This document shows positions 47,953-61,800 of a stretch of 64,000 nt of DNA, piece after piece. Positions within the stretch are counted from its first letter, which is position 1. The number at the start of each line of letters is the position of its first letter. The position numbers and the translations under genes were made by a program. The DNA comes from Hypholoma sublateritium FD-334 SS-4 (Eukaryota; Basidiomycota; Agaricomycetes; Agaricales; Strophariaceae): NCBI GenBank assembly GCA_000827495.1, contig KN817591.1:63796-127795 (forward strand), read 5' to 3'. The notes beneath the pieces are model-generated. The model was not told where the DNA came from and ran no database searches. It saw only the letters and a list, made by a program, of their open reading frames with translations.

Positions 47953-50430
47953 CGTGCTGATATATTGAACCAAAATCGCTCGTGCTAGTAGCCAGGCAAA
48001 TTGAAGTGGGTATCTGCGCGAGCTTGAGTGACTGATGGTCTGAAGCTTGAAGGAACGTTTGCTCATAAGTAAAGGTGTCAAGTCGTATGGGGGAGGGCGT
48101 CAGGACTGCCCCGGGTCGGCATTATGCGCACTGCACATCCCGTTCCCGCGCCTCCGTCGAGGTTGTTAGATGGATATTGCCAAACTCGCTCAGACTGCCA
48201 GCGCACCTAGAATTCAACGGGCCGAGGAGGGAAGTGGAGAAGATTTATAACCGACGGCCCACTGCTCACGTCTCACAAATTTGTCTTGCCTTGCAAATAT
48301 GAACCGCAGGTGGATATTCTATGCTAGTGCGTACATGAATGGAGGCTTCTTATTACATTTGGCTTTTTATTTCGGTTCCATTTAAGTACTATCAGCAAAC
48401 GTCTGCTAGAGGCAGCCCAAAAGGTGTTTCAATACCTTTGCGGTCTCTACATGATACGTAGCACGTCATACAATCAATTGCACCTGTATGCTTTCAGGAT
48501 TGCGGGGACAACGACATAAGTATATACTGCGTCATCAAGGTTTTATTCGGACAACCAGCGCTTATTTCTTTGAAGCATTTGAGACGTGCCGAAAGTGACC
48601 GAATTGTGTGTCGCTTAAGATTGAATTTCATCTTGTCACTTCACACTCAGGCGGACGGTGGCGTAGAATTAAATTTCTCTGACCTACTTAGATGCTTGTT
48701 GTTCCCTTTTTGGATCAACGCTTATACCGGGTATCCGATATTCAATCAATAACTGCAGAATCACCGAAATGAAGCCTCTGTGCCCATGAGGCCTATCATA
48801 TTTATGTTTTGTGGATAAACCGTATAGCTGATTCACACGGGAACCTATTGACCTGCAGCCTTTTTAAACACCTCACAAATCGTATGTTTGGTTAGACCGG
48901 GTCGCCTCTCTGGTAACTTGAGGAATGTCTGGCGAAGTGCTGGACTATAATTAGCTCAAGTAAATTTAGCACTCCGTGAGTTCGATGCCTAGCACGACGT
49001 CCAGCCCATCTCATCGGTACTATGCCTTCTTCAGAACGTGGCAAGACTATCACTTGGATTCCTCGATCAACTGTGTGCATCATGCATTTATCATTACCGT
49101 GATTATTGATAATACTATGTGTATGTAGATCAGAATTTCTACGCACTTCGCGGTATCAGATTTCCGTAATGATTGAACTTTCGTTAGGTCCATCAGTATT
49201 CAGTCATCCCCTGGCGTGGGCGCGAGACTGCGCGGCTACCGGAAGAACAGGAATGCTTGCTCGACTATGATTATGAATAAAACACATCGCGCGGTGTGTT
49301 CAATACATAAAAGAACTATGTCACCGCAGAAAGCACTCTTGAATTCATATCATTCTCTCAGAGCGCGGTCGATAGTCCCTCTCAGTCGTCCGCAATGACT
49401 GAATACAGTTAATACATAACCTCTGAGAAACTTCGGAGAGCTTTTGATATCACTGATGGCCAAGCTAATATGGGGAACAACTCAGGCGAATCCTGGTGAA
49501 TCCACCGATGGAGACTGATGGAGATTGGTATGTAGCCGAATTTCTAAAATTAGAACAGCTGATTGCGGCACTCACTGATGTGATGATTGATCGCATACAA
49601 TCAACTCTGAAATTCTGTAATAATTCGGAGAGTAAAGTCGATGTATGTAGCGGCCGCTAAAATCGCCACGCTCGCTCTCACCACGACCCCCATCCGTGCG
49701 GCCTAGTGTAGTCAGAGGAAAGCAGAGGAAGTCGAAGTGGAGGCTTTTAGTGGATTCAGAGGAGAATAAAGTTCATCGGATTACCCCACGTATATGCCTG
49801 GCAGATGTAAAATGGTTGCGCTTGGCTAAGCGAAACGCTTTTAACTTCTTGAGATAGATACTTGTGAACAGAATATACATATCTGTACGTGGCTGGAGCG
49901 TGGCTGGAGCATAGTATGAATTGTATAGCGTTTTGTCAGCATTTGTAGCCCCGTAATGCCCGGAAGATTTTTTTGTATCTAGGCTAGGGTCAGCAGGGCG
50001 GCCCAAACCAGTATGAACGTCAACTGCGTAATTTGGCGCACGAAGGTATGTAAACCTACCGAGATTTTATTCCCTGTGAAAGCTGGCGATAATTGGGAGG
50101 TAAAACTCTGGGTAAGATGTACTTGAACGCGTTGGGCGCCTCTCACCGCGTCTCTCGTCATGTACTGGATAAAGACGACCGTCGCACTCTACAGTTCAGT
50201 CCTGCTGCCAAGGATCGGGATTTGACATAAACTTACTGCCGTATCCGAATTCGTCTGGGGCACCGATCGCAGGACACACCGCTCCATACAGGCCCCATTA
50301 TCCCCGAATGCGGACGATCTCTCCAGATCTGAGAGCAATTTACAGCCCCCGCATAAATACTCATCATTGATCGCATGTTCTTTCTGTCGCCCGCCGAACT
50401 TGCCACCCAGCTTTATCCTTGTACCGCCCA
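47953..50430. other. 2.5-kb gene-free region
   Basis: Only short, motif-free frames on either strand and none extendable by splicing. Moderately AT-rich. A CATAAATA string near 50352 is a possible TATA-like element for the following gene. Confidence 0.5.
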
Positions 50431-51530
50431 ATGTCCCAGAACGACGATATCGAGAAGGGCGGCATCCATGCCATCACCCCCCAACAGGCTCTCGGCCAGA
50501 ACAATGGAACCCTTCCGGCGTCTTATGGCCAGGCGGTGAGGCGGTCCAACCTAGGGAATCCTGGCACACTGTGCGTGCTGCTCGTTTTTTCGCCATGTTT
50601 GTGAGCTCATTTTTTTTTTCGTCCAGGGGATTATTTTCCTTCGCGTCGACTACGTTGATACTCTCCCTATTCAACGCGCAAACGCGGGGAATTCACGCTC
50701 CTAATGTCGTCGTCGGCATGGCTGTCTTCTGCGGTGGTCTTGTTCAGCTTCTTGCTGGCATGTGGGAATTCCCGCGGGGAAACACCTTTGGTGGAACTGG
50801 TGAGTTTTTGTCTCAGCGGTCTGGAATCTGTCGACTCCGGCTATACTTTGAGGTTCGGTACCCCGCATCCTACCCCACATCGTGTCCTACCCCGCATTTG
50901 CACGTTTAGATCTGTCAGGGCTCAGACATCGCTCATGCTTTATGTGATACCTTGGCATTTCCTCTCTACGTCCAAGCTTTCTTGTCCCAACGGAATATTA
51001 ACACGTTTTATCGATAGCTTTCGCCTCATACGGTGCTTTCTGGATGTCATACGCCACCATTTTGATTCCTGGGAGCGGTATCCTCGCAGCATACACAGAC
51101 GCATCGGATGAGCTCAGCAGTGGACTCGGCATCTTCCTTATCACTTGGACACTTGTTACGTTCTTCTTCCTGTGAGTTCCTGGTTGTTCTGTGCATTCTA
51201 GGGACCTATCTTGATCAGAATCTTGTTATTGTTAGCATCGTCGCACTACGGAAGAACGTTGGCTTCATTGCCCTCTTCAGCGTCCTCACCATCACTTTCG
51301 CGCTTTTGGCCGCTGGAGAGCTCGCTGCTTCTGTCAAGTGAGTGGATTATACATTTCTCTCCAAATTTTGTTTTCTGACCGCCAAATCTAGCGCTACCAA
51401 AGCCGGAGGTGTCACGGGAGTTATAACCGCGTTTATCGCTTACTATATCGGTCTTAGCGAACTCCTGGCTGCCGAAGATATGGCCGTTGTTCGCCTGCCG
51501 CTCGGCATATTCCCAAAACGCGTGGATTAA
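50431..51530 (+). CDS. acetate transporter-family membrane protein (GPR1/FUN34/YaaH)
   Basis: Six-span plasma-membrane protein of the family that includes yeast Ady2/Ato and bacterial SatP acetate carriers. Exons 50431-50570, 50627-50799, 51018-51171, 51236-51337 and 51392-51530; 235 aa. The family entry motif NPAPLGL appears as NPGTLGL at the exon 1/2 junction. Then follow [45 protein letters not shown], and the last span GVITAFIAYYIGLSELLA before a short RLPLG tail. Intron 2 is unusually long (218 nt). The ATG at 50431 is the first in frame. Acetate or ammonium export/import is the family role; the substrate is not proven here. Confidence 0.9.
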
Positions 51531-54500
51531 ATGCATCAGTCGATATCAGTCGTCCTCCGCTATGATACCCTCATCATACCCTATCCCCAAAATGCTCTAC
51601 TCGGATCTTCTTGGGGCCCATTCGCTTGGTTTACAAAGCCAAATGTTTTTTTATTGCACGCTTCACTGGCTCCGATGTACCATATGCATATCCCATACCC
51701 CATTGATTGAACTTTTGCTCACTCAGTGGCGCTAGGTGGTGGTTAATATTATAGTATGTATGTATTGTGATCAACTTGAATGCGGGCACTCGTCGGTGCC
51801 TAGCACGCGTTGCTTGAAATGTGGTATTAAATAGTTGGGATGTTGGAGAATCTGGTCGTTTGTATTCTCGGCACTTGCTGAACTTGCACTTCGACCTAGA
51901 AATTAGAGCATACTTCAAGAGGAGGTTGGCATCCGGGAAAAGTTTGATCCGCTGCCTTGTGACATGGGGCCCCGCACCCCCCAGATCTCTTGGTCCCACC
52001 GGATTTACGTATAACAATCAAGCTGAAATCGAGTGGTCTATGATGTTGGGTGGTGGGGACAGTGTTACTTCTCCTCTTCGATATAGCTCTGGTTGCTTTT
52101 CTAATCGCAGGGAATAGTTTTTCCAGTGAGACACGCTTAAGTTTATCACAAATAAATTCTACATCAGCATGGCACACGATGAGAGTTACTGTAGCGGTAG
52201 CCGTTTTGGTGTGGATAATCACCCTGATTTACATTGAATCATTACTATTAAAGGCAGATATGTATCGTATATTTGGTCTCACCATCTGCGTAGGAGAATG
52301 CAGTGGCATGTTACTTCTCCCCTCTAAGTATTCTGTTCTCTCCGTGTGCCAGGAATCAATTACATAAAACTGAAGGCCATCATTTCGTCGTGTGTTATCT
52401 CAGCTAAATAAAACCAAGTTACCACCTGTTACCATATGTCAGCCTACATCATGGAAATTTTCAATTTGTCTCTCCGACGTCAGTGGACTGAAGTCTAGCA
52501 CCTTTCCGTTACTTACCCTCTGGAATACCACGGGGGTCTCCGACTCTCCGTGCTCCTACATGTCTCCTCTATTTATAGACCAAAAACCTTCTGTCCGATA
52601 TCCAATAAGAGCAATTTGACCATAAACGGGTGCTCAAAAATTTCCCTTTCCGAGTCAATCGCATTAGTACGCCGCGACTCGGAAGCGCTACAAACGGCAA
52701 TTTTAGGTGGCTACTTAAAGTAGGGAATAAAATTGGCTTCCCTGATTAACTATTAATAAATGGATGACTTCCGACCCCGGGCCATGCACATCGCGATTCG
52801 CGCCAACAATATGCGTACACCAGTTTCTGTTAGCCGGAGGTGCCGGCTCAGAGCAACCATTATTGGTCTCTGCAAGCTGAGCTGGATTTTCAGTAGTATG
52901 GTAAGGCCTTACTAGTAAACTGTGATGTATTCACAGAAGACGTGATGTAATGGCAGGAGACGTTACACCGAAACAAAGTCTGACATAACTAAATAGCACG
53001 AGCCTCGACGGCAGTGGGCACACATCTACATCTTGTCACCGGATCCCGCAATCTCGTGGGCTCTACAGGTCAACCGTACTACCGGCAACATTCTTTACTA
53101 CATAGCCAGGACTCCATATGTGATCCGGGACCCGTGCTCGGAGCTGGCGTGCGTGGACATTGGGCCGGCATGGAAGCGGGCCGCAGATATGGGGAGGGCT
53201 CGTGCGATAAAAATAAAAATTCTCCAGCATGAATGGACAATAAAATGTACCCAGCATACACCGGACGGAGCCCGGACGGTTGTGGGGAATCCGGGATCTT
53301 TGCCGTGGTATGTCACCGGCGATAGTCACCTGGTCGCCGAGTAATGCAAGAACCCTATGTAGAACATTGGTAATGGTGTACACCGACCTTGTGACTTCCT
53401 TGCCTCGGACAGCTTGCGATCCGGCAAGTTGCTCGTTCGGAAGGCAACACCACTTGGGCCAACATGGGACTGGCGCCGGAAAACGGAGAAGATACGTGGG
53501 CCTTCCATTCTGTTATTCATGCAGATACTGATGCTCATATTCACTACGAGAAGGATTTATGTATTTTCTATCCTTTCGCCAACTCTCAAGTACAACCAAG
53601 AAGACGGCCATTCTAAAATTCGACACGGCGTAGAAGTACATAGTATTGTCGAAAACAATATATGTGGTCGTTCACCGACTTCGGAACAGAGAATGTAAAC
53701 AGACAGGTAGAAAACACGCCCGTCTATTACCATTCTGCTTTACTGGAGAATATAAACACTGAATAAAAATAAAATCGCCAACACGTCGTATGGATTAGAT
53801 GGCATCAGAGGATCACGTACGATTCTATATTTAGATTCTGGCGCCCAAAGGCGTAAGGGGGCTGCTAACAAGGTTCCAGGTAGAGGGACGGTCATCTCGT
53901 ATAAATTATCGCCTGTATCTCTCCCATTTCGTGCAACGTACTCTTCATCAATCTGAGAAACCCCTGGAGAATGCAGAAGACATCAATGGGGTCCCCGTGG
54001 GGTGCTCAGCATCCGTCTCGGGTGCCCGTGCCAGTGAGCTCCTAACAAGCTCAAAAATACATATATTTGTGAGAGCGAGAAATCGTTGCGACTCGGTCCA
54101 GATCTCAGGCCTACACTGGCCTCGACACGGAGACGGATACTTTGTTTCCGTCGCCCGGAGATGCGACGCACAAGCTATGTCAATGGTTGATCTGGTAAAC
54201 TTCTGGAGTCTACGATCTGACTCTATTCAAGGGGAATGTATCGTATAAATTCTGACGTGACAACCTATGATATTTGGCCTAGTGGGGGATCTTTCCCGAC
54301 TCAATTTTGTCTAGAGCCATCATATTGGATAATCCGACCTACGGAGATATTTCTGGAGTTAAGCGAGTGAGCGAAGTTTGTGCGGTGAAGGACTTGGAGA
54401 AGCAGAGATACCGCTCACAGGATTTCTTTTCTCAAACCAAGTTGATGCCTGGTGTATCTCTCTGTTCTCCGTTGAGATCTGATAATCACACTACCTGGCG

Positions 54501-55431
54501 CAATTTTAGACTTAGGGAAAACGGATTTGCAGAGGATTAGTCCAAATTTGGGCATGATAGATATTAAGCGCCCGTCGCCCGTAGTCCTTGAAAGTAGCAT
54601 ATCAAGGAGCGAGAATGTTAATATTAATGGGGGTAATATTGTCTGGCAGTCGCCATCGCCAGCACTATGTACTATTAGTATTAATTCTCGACGGAATACA
54701 GCTAGTGAAAAGAACATAAAATATCAGACACTTGCGTTAAATATAGCCAACCAAAGTAAGATAGGTTTACAGAAATGCCGAATATGCACAAAATGGATAC
54801 AGAAATTCAAATTCATAGGCCGCTGTGCTTGTCGTTTGACTTTACCTGCTGCTTTTCACTGAAATGTCTTCTGATCTTGTCGATTTCCATGCGAGCTGAT
54901 TATTTTTGTAAGACCACATTCACAATATTTTTTATACATGGTAACTATCATGATGTAACAGCAAGTCAACAGAAATTCCACAAGGTTAGCGTGTCGTTCA
55001 AGAAATATGCCAGAGTTGCGGCCAGATTGTGGCCCAGAAATGCCGTGACTGGGCTGGGCGTTGCCGAGAAGCGCCTCGACCGGCACACATGGAGTCTGTA
55101 GACTCGACACTCCGACACCGAGGAGTGCAGTATATTCAAGAGATAGGGGAGTTACTGAACACAAGGAAGAGATTTAGAACAGTTTTGCGGTCCAATTTCA
55201 CAGAAAGAGAGGAAGAAAATGAAGTAGACATGAAATCGCGGAGCCGCGAGGACCGATGAAGGCTGTGTCGGAGTGATCGAAGGCTGGGCCCTGAGTACAA
55301 ATTTGTTAGTGGCGACACAAGGCGACCCTGATTCAACACTGTCAGCACTTCGCTTGGGCTTGCTACCTTCCTTCCACCTCACATCTTGCTCTTCACTTTC
55401 TTTTCGCAACTAGACGGCAAGCATTCCTAGA
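51531..55431. other. 3.9-kb region almost without genes
   Basis: No spliced gene could be assembled. Frames at 53033-53344 and 53063-53383 are antisense mirrors. A hydrophobic frame at 52050-52367 is listed separately. The right end should hold the glyoxal oxidase promoter. Confidence 0.45.
52050..52367 (+). pseudogene. possible remnant of a membrane protein gene
   Basis: An open stretch of about 105 codons with two strongly hydrophobic spans (VLLLLFDIALVAFLIAG and VTVAVAVLVWIITLIYI) joined by a polar loop with one NST glycosylation-type site. There is no ATG at its beginning, no clear upstream exon and no family I recognise. It may be a decayed fragment or simply chance. Confidence 0.2.
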
Positions 55432-57937
55432 ATGCGGGCTACACTCCCTTTCTTTTCATGGTATTTAGTCACCATCTCGACCCCCGCTCTCGCAGCAACT
55501 GCTGGCACGTTTGCAGATGGCGGGAACACGTTGGTTAGTGCGATGATGGTGAGTACACATATTTTCTTCCTCTACTTCATGACTTCTGAACTTGGCTGGA
55601 CGCGAAGATGTTCTTGGGTAACGACGAGAAGGTTTACATCCTCGATAAAGCTGAATCGAACGCGGCGCAAATCAACGGACATGCTGCTTGGGGCGCTGTC
55701 TGGTAAGTGTTCGCGATGGCTATATTTAACGTGCTGCTCATTCTATTATAGGGACATCCAGACACATCAGGCGACCGCGATGGATGTGCGAACGAATGTG
55801 TTTTGCTCGTCTGGTATGCATCTGCCAAATGGGTCTTATGTTACGTTTGGAGGAAACGGGGCTGTGGGTCCAGGAGGAAATCTTGGGTCACAACTCAACC
55901 CCGGCGGATATTCTGCATCATGGGATTCCACGATACAAGACTTCGACGGAACAAAGGCCATTCGGGTGCTGAATCCATGCACGAACTCAGATACCTTCAG
56001 CGCGACAGAATGCCAATGGTTCGATGACCCGACTGTGCTCTCCATGCAAAAGAGTCGGTGGTATTCCGCTGCGGAACCAACCGGCGAAGGAAACATTGTC
56101 ATCATTGGAGGCTTCGTGAATGGTGGATACGTCAACCGAAATTATCCGAATGTCGATCCTGAACTTGAGGGGGGTGCTGCGGAACCCACATATGAATATT
56201 ACCCGCCAACGAACACTACTCCACAAGTTTTCAACTTTCTGGTACAGACATCGGGACTCAATGCGTACGCTCACACCTTCTTGATGCCTTCTGGAAAGCT
56301 TCTTGTTCAAGCAAACACTTCGACGGGTATGTACTTGAATAATGTGACTCAAATCCAACTATTAATCTCCCGAGCCAGTGTTGTGGGACCATGCAAATAA
56401 TGTCGAGACAGCCCTTCCAGATATGCCGGGTGGGGTTGTTCGCGTCTACCCTGCCTCTGGCGCAACGGCCATGTTACCCCTCACCCCGGCAAATAATTAC
56501 ACTCCTACAGTATTATTCTGCGGAGGATCAGACATGCCCGATTACGCCTGGGGAAACTATACTTATCCATTCATTAACACATGGCTCTACCCCGCTTCAA
56601 AGGATTGTCAGCGTATGACCGCCGAACCTGCGGATGGGTCGACACCAGCGTACGAACAAGACGATGACATGTTAGAGGGTCGGACCATGGGCCAATTCGT
56701 CGCCCTTCCAACTGGAAAGCTCCTTGTGGTAAACGGAGGTAATAACGGTACTGCTGGGTACTCTCAAGCAACGCTCGTAACACCTTTATTCGGGTCAATG
56801 CCTTATGGTGAATCACTGGCGTCGGGTCCAGCCGGTACTCCCGCTCTTTACGATCCCACTGCCGCCCAGGGCAGCCGCTGGTCCAATGCTAATATGGGCA
56901 CATCGACAATTCCCCGCTTATACCATTCCTCTGCCATCCTTCTTCCGGACGCGTCGGTGTTGATTGCTGGTTCTAATCCCAATGTCGACGTCAATACTAG
57001 TACCATCTTCCCGACGACATACGCCGCCGAAATATTCTACCCTCCATATTTCTCGGCTACCACGCGCCCCGTCCCCTCTGGTGTGCCCTCGACGTTGTCA
57101 TATGGCGGTAACCCCTTCGACATCTCCATTCCTGCTACTTCATATTCTGGATCAGCGGATGATGCTGCGGATTCCGCAACAGTTGTGATCCACCGCAATG
57201 GATTCACAACGCACGCGATGAACATGGGTCAGCGCCTCCTCCAGCTGAACAACACCTACACCGTCAAGTCGGATGGGTCCATCACGCTACACGTCGCCCA
57301 ACTGCCGCCAAACGCCAACCTCTTCCAGCCAGGGCCTGCCTTCCTATTCGTCACTATCCAGGGCATCCCTAGCAACGGCACATACCTCATCGTCGGGAAC
57401 GGCGCGATCGGCCAACAGACACTGTCAGCCGCCAGCGTCCTCCCGTCAAGCGTGCGTCTTGCGACTGCGTCCGGGTCCGCCTCCGGGTCTTCGACATCGG
57501 GCTCGACGGATTCGAACAGCACCTCGAGCAGCAACCTCGGGCTCATTATCGGGTGCGCGGCGGGCGGCGTCGCTGCCCTTGCCGCAGTGGGCATCGTGAT
57601 CGGCATCTGCCTCGCCCGCCGCCGCCGCGCCGCCGCGCGCAACACGACGTCGCCCGCATACCCGATGACTTCTGCAATGGGCGCGGGCGCGGGCGGAGTC
57701 GCGCTCGGCGCGCGGGGAATGCGCACGTCGGACTCGAGCGCGTTCATCCCGCTGCAGCACGAGAACAACAGCCACGCGTGGAACGCGAGCACCGCGAGCC
57801 TCAACGCGCCGTACCATGACGACACCGCGATGTCGCGCTCTAGCACAACGGGGATGAGCGCGGAGTACGACCCGTACTCGAGCACGCCGCTCCAGCACCA
57901 CCAGCCGTCGGCGCTCGGCCGCGAGGCGCGATATTGA
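55432..57937 (+). CDS. glyoxal oxidase-like copper radical oxidase, membrane-anchored
   Basis: Extracellular copper radical oxidase (CAZy family AA5, subfamily 1 type) that oxidises small aldehydes and gives hydrogen peroxide, which feeds lignin peroxidases in white-rot fungi. Exons 55432-55548, 55608-55702, 55752-56326 and 56379-57937; 781 aa. A signal peptide ends near residue 22 (after ALAA). Active-site equivalents are seen: Cys89 (VFCSSG) and Tyr175 (SRWYSA) for the crosslinked Tyr-Cys radical, Tyr444-His445 (RLYHSS) and His541 (TTHAMNMGQR) for copper. After the catalytic part a Ser/Thr/Gly-rich linker leads to one membrane span (about 649-674), then RRRR and a cytoplasmic tail. The tail suggests a cell-surface rather than a free form. 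Confidence 0.93.
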
Positions 57938-58846
57938 GGCGGCTGGCCCGCCGTTCGCTCCCTTACCTACTGATTCCTGCCCGCCCAAACTACGCTAGCC
58001 CTCTTCCCTACCCACGCGCCATACATTTGATACGGACATTTACCGACGCTTGGGTGCATTGTAATTATCTTCTATTTTCTATTGATGCTTCCGCTCGGAC
58101 CTTTCACTCGGACCGCCCGTGGTAACCCGGAATTCATCTCTCCTTTTCGAATCCAATTCAACCATTTGCATGCATCGCATATGATAACTGTATAATCTTA
58201 GTGTTTCCCGAATCTCTACTACGTTATATTAGCTTCCCCTTGCTTACTTCCAATCTCGGCATTCGGATACGCCTAAGTAGAGTTGAGATTGTCGTCCTGT
58301 GGAGGTGATATTAAGTAAATATGCCGTCAAGGACTCTTTTATTTTCTATAAGGGGCCACTGAATACATGGGATTATACTGCCTGTTTGTACATTTTCATA
58401 TCTGTAACAAACCGTGAGGTGCCTGGCGTGCGAGAGGATCCTGAAGGCAGAACAATCCTACACATTTAGATCTCGCACCGTCGAGGTTTGGTTAGGATGT
58501 CTTCCAGGCTGCGGTGCACCTTGAAAAGTGGGACAGTTTGCTGGGGCCTACTGAAAACCAAATATTTCATACCCCTGAAATTTTAAGCGGTTTAGATGAA
58601 GGTGAATATTAGATTTATTCTATACCTACAACTCTATAGTACCTGAAGGCAACCTATCGAATGGAAAACCATGTTCATGTCTGTCATCTTGTCCCGACCG
58701 ATAACTGATTTCTTTTCAAAATATTTGCCTTTCGGTATGATGGAATCGGTATGACGGGATTATACTGAATGCTCTGAAATGTCTCGGTGAAAGGACAATT
58801 ACATCCCAAACAACTAAATATTAAGTATTACAATACCGTAAATACA
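57938..58846. other. convergent intergenic region
   Basis: Between the 3' ends of the glyoxal oxidase gene (+) and the chromodomain gene (-). AT-rich; no gene or clear terminator motif recognised. Confidence 0.55.
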
Positions 58847-61800
58847 CTAAGCAGTGTGGAGATGCCCCCCGGGTGCCGTTAGATGCTGTTCCAGTTCCTG
58901 CGTAGCTATGAATGAGCTATGTTCACAATGAGAAATGAAACGAAAAAACACACCGAAATAGTAGAAAATACATTTTGGCATGGCTCATTCCTGTCCGTGC
59001 GCCATTTACAACTGTACACAAACTCGTGCCCGTTCTCCGTGGTATCCATACTTGCGTTGCCGTATTCGTCAATCCTCCCTATGCGTTCGAGCTTGATGTT
59101 AGCCTCATTCAGCTCAACGTTCAGCGCCGTCGTTTCGCTCTTCAGCACCTGACACGTGACTTCCAGGTCGGCATAATCGCGCCGCTGCTCGTCCAAGTCA
59201 GCCTCGAGAGCAAATATGCGCTCCTGGGCCTTTGCGTACGACGCCGCCTGCCGCTGGCTCAGCGCACGCAGCTCCGGCTCCTCAGCGGCGCGCCGGCGGA
59301 TATCGTCGTTCCCAGTTCGGCGGTCCTTCTCTATCAAAAATTCAGCCATTCTGCGCCACGACTTGAGGTCCTCCTCAAGCGACTGGAGCCGTAGCTCGAA
59401 CGTTGCCTTGACCAGGTTGACCCCCGCCTGCGTCTGCTCCTCGGCGATCTTGACGCGCTTCTCCAGGTCCTTGTTCTCGTCGCGGACGGAGGACACAAAG
59501 CCGGAAGCCTTGGCGTACTGCTCGCGGAAGAAATCACGGTCGGTGTCTGCCGATACTTTTGCCTTGATAGCAGAGTCCAGCTGCACCGAGAACTGGAGCT
59601 TCTGGTTCTCCCACGCGTCTCGTTCCGCTTGATGCTGGGCAGCCAGCTGGGCCAGCTGGGTATCGGCGTCTACGTTGCGCTGCTTTTTAGCTTCGGACTG
59701 CGCGTGCAGTGCTGCTGCCCTCTGCTGAAGAAGGTCGGCAGTCTTGGATCGCTCAGCTACCAGGTCACGCTGTAAGTTGGCAATGAGAATAGTTAGGCGT
59801 TGCTCAAGGGCTGGATCCGTAGTCGAAGAGGCGTGGACTGAAACTGGCACTACAGCGGGAGCAGGCACCGGAGCGGGGGCAGCAGTGGGTTGCACAGAAT
59901 TCCTTGAACTGGAGCTGCCTTTTTTGCCTTTGCCATTTGTACGCGCAACGGGGGGCATAGGTGTTTTTGATCTTGACCGTGAGCGTGTCATTCGCGGCAA
60001 AGGCAGATGCTCGTTGACGCGAGGAGCCACCTGAGGCACTTCCGTAGCCTGGAACAGAGCAGGTCGACCATGAATATTTGTCAACGCGATTGCTGTGCAC
60101 ACTCACCTCGGGGATGGTATCGAGTGCACCATTTGTCTCCACGGTCAGAGTCCCACCTGTCGTTGGTTCAATAACCACATCCATAGGTTTACTATCGGAA
60201 GCGGCAGGCCCAAGATCCCAGCCATTTTCGATGGCGCTCTCATCGATCACTCGCTGCTGCTGGTGGACTTCCTGTATCTCCATCATCAAGTCTTGCGTCG
60301 ACTCCTCCTCCTCCTCTCGCATGGAACCTGCGGACCGGGGCGCGTTCGGCGAGGAAGACGTATCGTCTGTGCCGCCGGTAAGGTCGACAAACGCTTGCTC
60401 CATCTCCGAGAGCGTGCGGCTCTCCTCGAACGTGGCCTGCGGCTCCGACGCAGAGGGCACCACATCCGTTGAGGCCCCGCCGGTGTCCTCCTCGTCCTCG
60501 GGGATGGGCGTTGGCAGCTTTGGCATATGCTCAGAGCCCCTTCCGCTGTGCGTACTATTACTGCGCGCGCGCGTCTCCGCGATGACATCGTGCATGCTCT
60601 TCTTCGGCAGCGTTGGCGGTGCGCCTGCGCCGCGAGCCTTCTTAGCAGCCTCCGCGAGCTCTCGGCCGCGCTTGACAACGTCCGTGTTCCATATGTCCGA
60701 TGCGCTCGCGCGTGCCTTGCCCTTCCGCGGCTCCTTTGGCGCGACGATCACTGCAGGCCGCGTCTGCTTCTCCGGCGAGTCGAACTGCTCGATCGAGCTC
60801 ATGGGCGCGTCGTCATCGTCGTGGCTGATATTCTCGCGGGCCTTCGCTGCCGCCTGTTGGCTGAGTTCCTCGGATATTTCATCTGTTAGCGATGCAGATG
60901 GGAGAGAAAGGTGTGGGTGGAAAACCGAGGGCGAAAGAACGGGTATAGGGCCCAGTTTCTTTGATTTTGCGGACGGACCGCCGGCTTCCGTTGTTGGAGA
61001 CCGTGATTTGGGCGGTGGGTTGAGGTCGGATGTCGCGGGGGGACCGAAAGGCGGCTGGACTGGCATTCGCAGCTCCTGTGATTGCGAACTGTCCGTTTCA
61101 GGCACGACTTCGGTGTTATAAGAGTGGGAAGGAGGCTTGGCCGCTCGGCTGGGGAGAGCTCTGAGCCTGGATGTCGCTGCCGCAGCAAAGGGCAGGCGTT
61201 TCGATTTCGACGACTTATCATAGCCGGCCTGTTTGGTTTTCTCCGCTTCCTTTGAGCTGCGAGAAGCCGCAGCAGCGGAGGTCTGCCCGCTCTTGTTCAG
61301 AACGGCAGTCGAATGTACAGCAACGGTGACCGATGCTGCTTTCTCACTTGTTTCTGGATCAACTTCGACGCTGGTCTTCTCCGCCAGAGTAGTGCAGCGT
61401 CCTGCAGACTCGGCCGTGGAGCTTCTGCTTCGTGCCCTCGGTATACCCATGACTTCCTCATCGAATTGCGCCAATCTCGCCTCGGCTGCGGGAGAAAGCT
61501 GTGGTTCTGGGTCTTGCAGCTCATCGGCACCAGTCCAAAATACAGAACGCTCCTCCGTCGGCATGCGGTGTTGGTTATCGGAAGAACGTCGGCGAAGGAC
61601 GACCGGCGCTGGCGGAGAGTCAACGAGCGATGTAGGGCCTGGTGGCGGGGCTCGAGTAGGTACAACGACGTCGGTTTCTTTCTCTTTCGACTTGGATTTA
61701 ATGGTCGTGCTCTGATTCGGAAAACTGGGTCGCGATTTGGCTGGAGGTCCGAATTTGATGGCAGACGCCGGTGAGTTGCGTGAGGATGGTATGAAGAGCG

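Noticed and set aside
53033..53383. Paired plus and minus frames of about 100 codons
   Set aside because: Mirror images on the two strands without motif, signal peptide or splice support.
59804..60106. Continuation of the chromodomain frame through 60106-59804 to a stop
   Set aside because: A clean GT-AG intron (60106-60049) leads into a coiled-coil exon in phase; the read-through tail is just the intron and a wrong frame of the next exon.
60078..61121. 347-codon plus-strand open frame
   Set aside because: Exact antisense of the Ser/Pro-rich part of the chromodomain gene, whose minus-strand frame joins flanking exons; the plus frame has no splice partners or motif.
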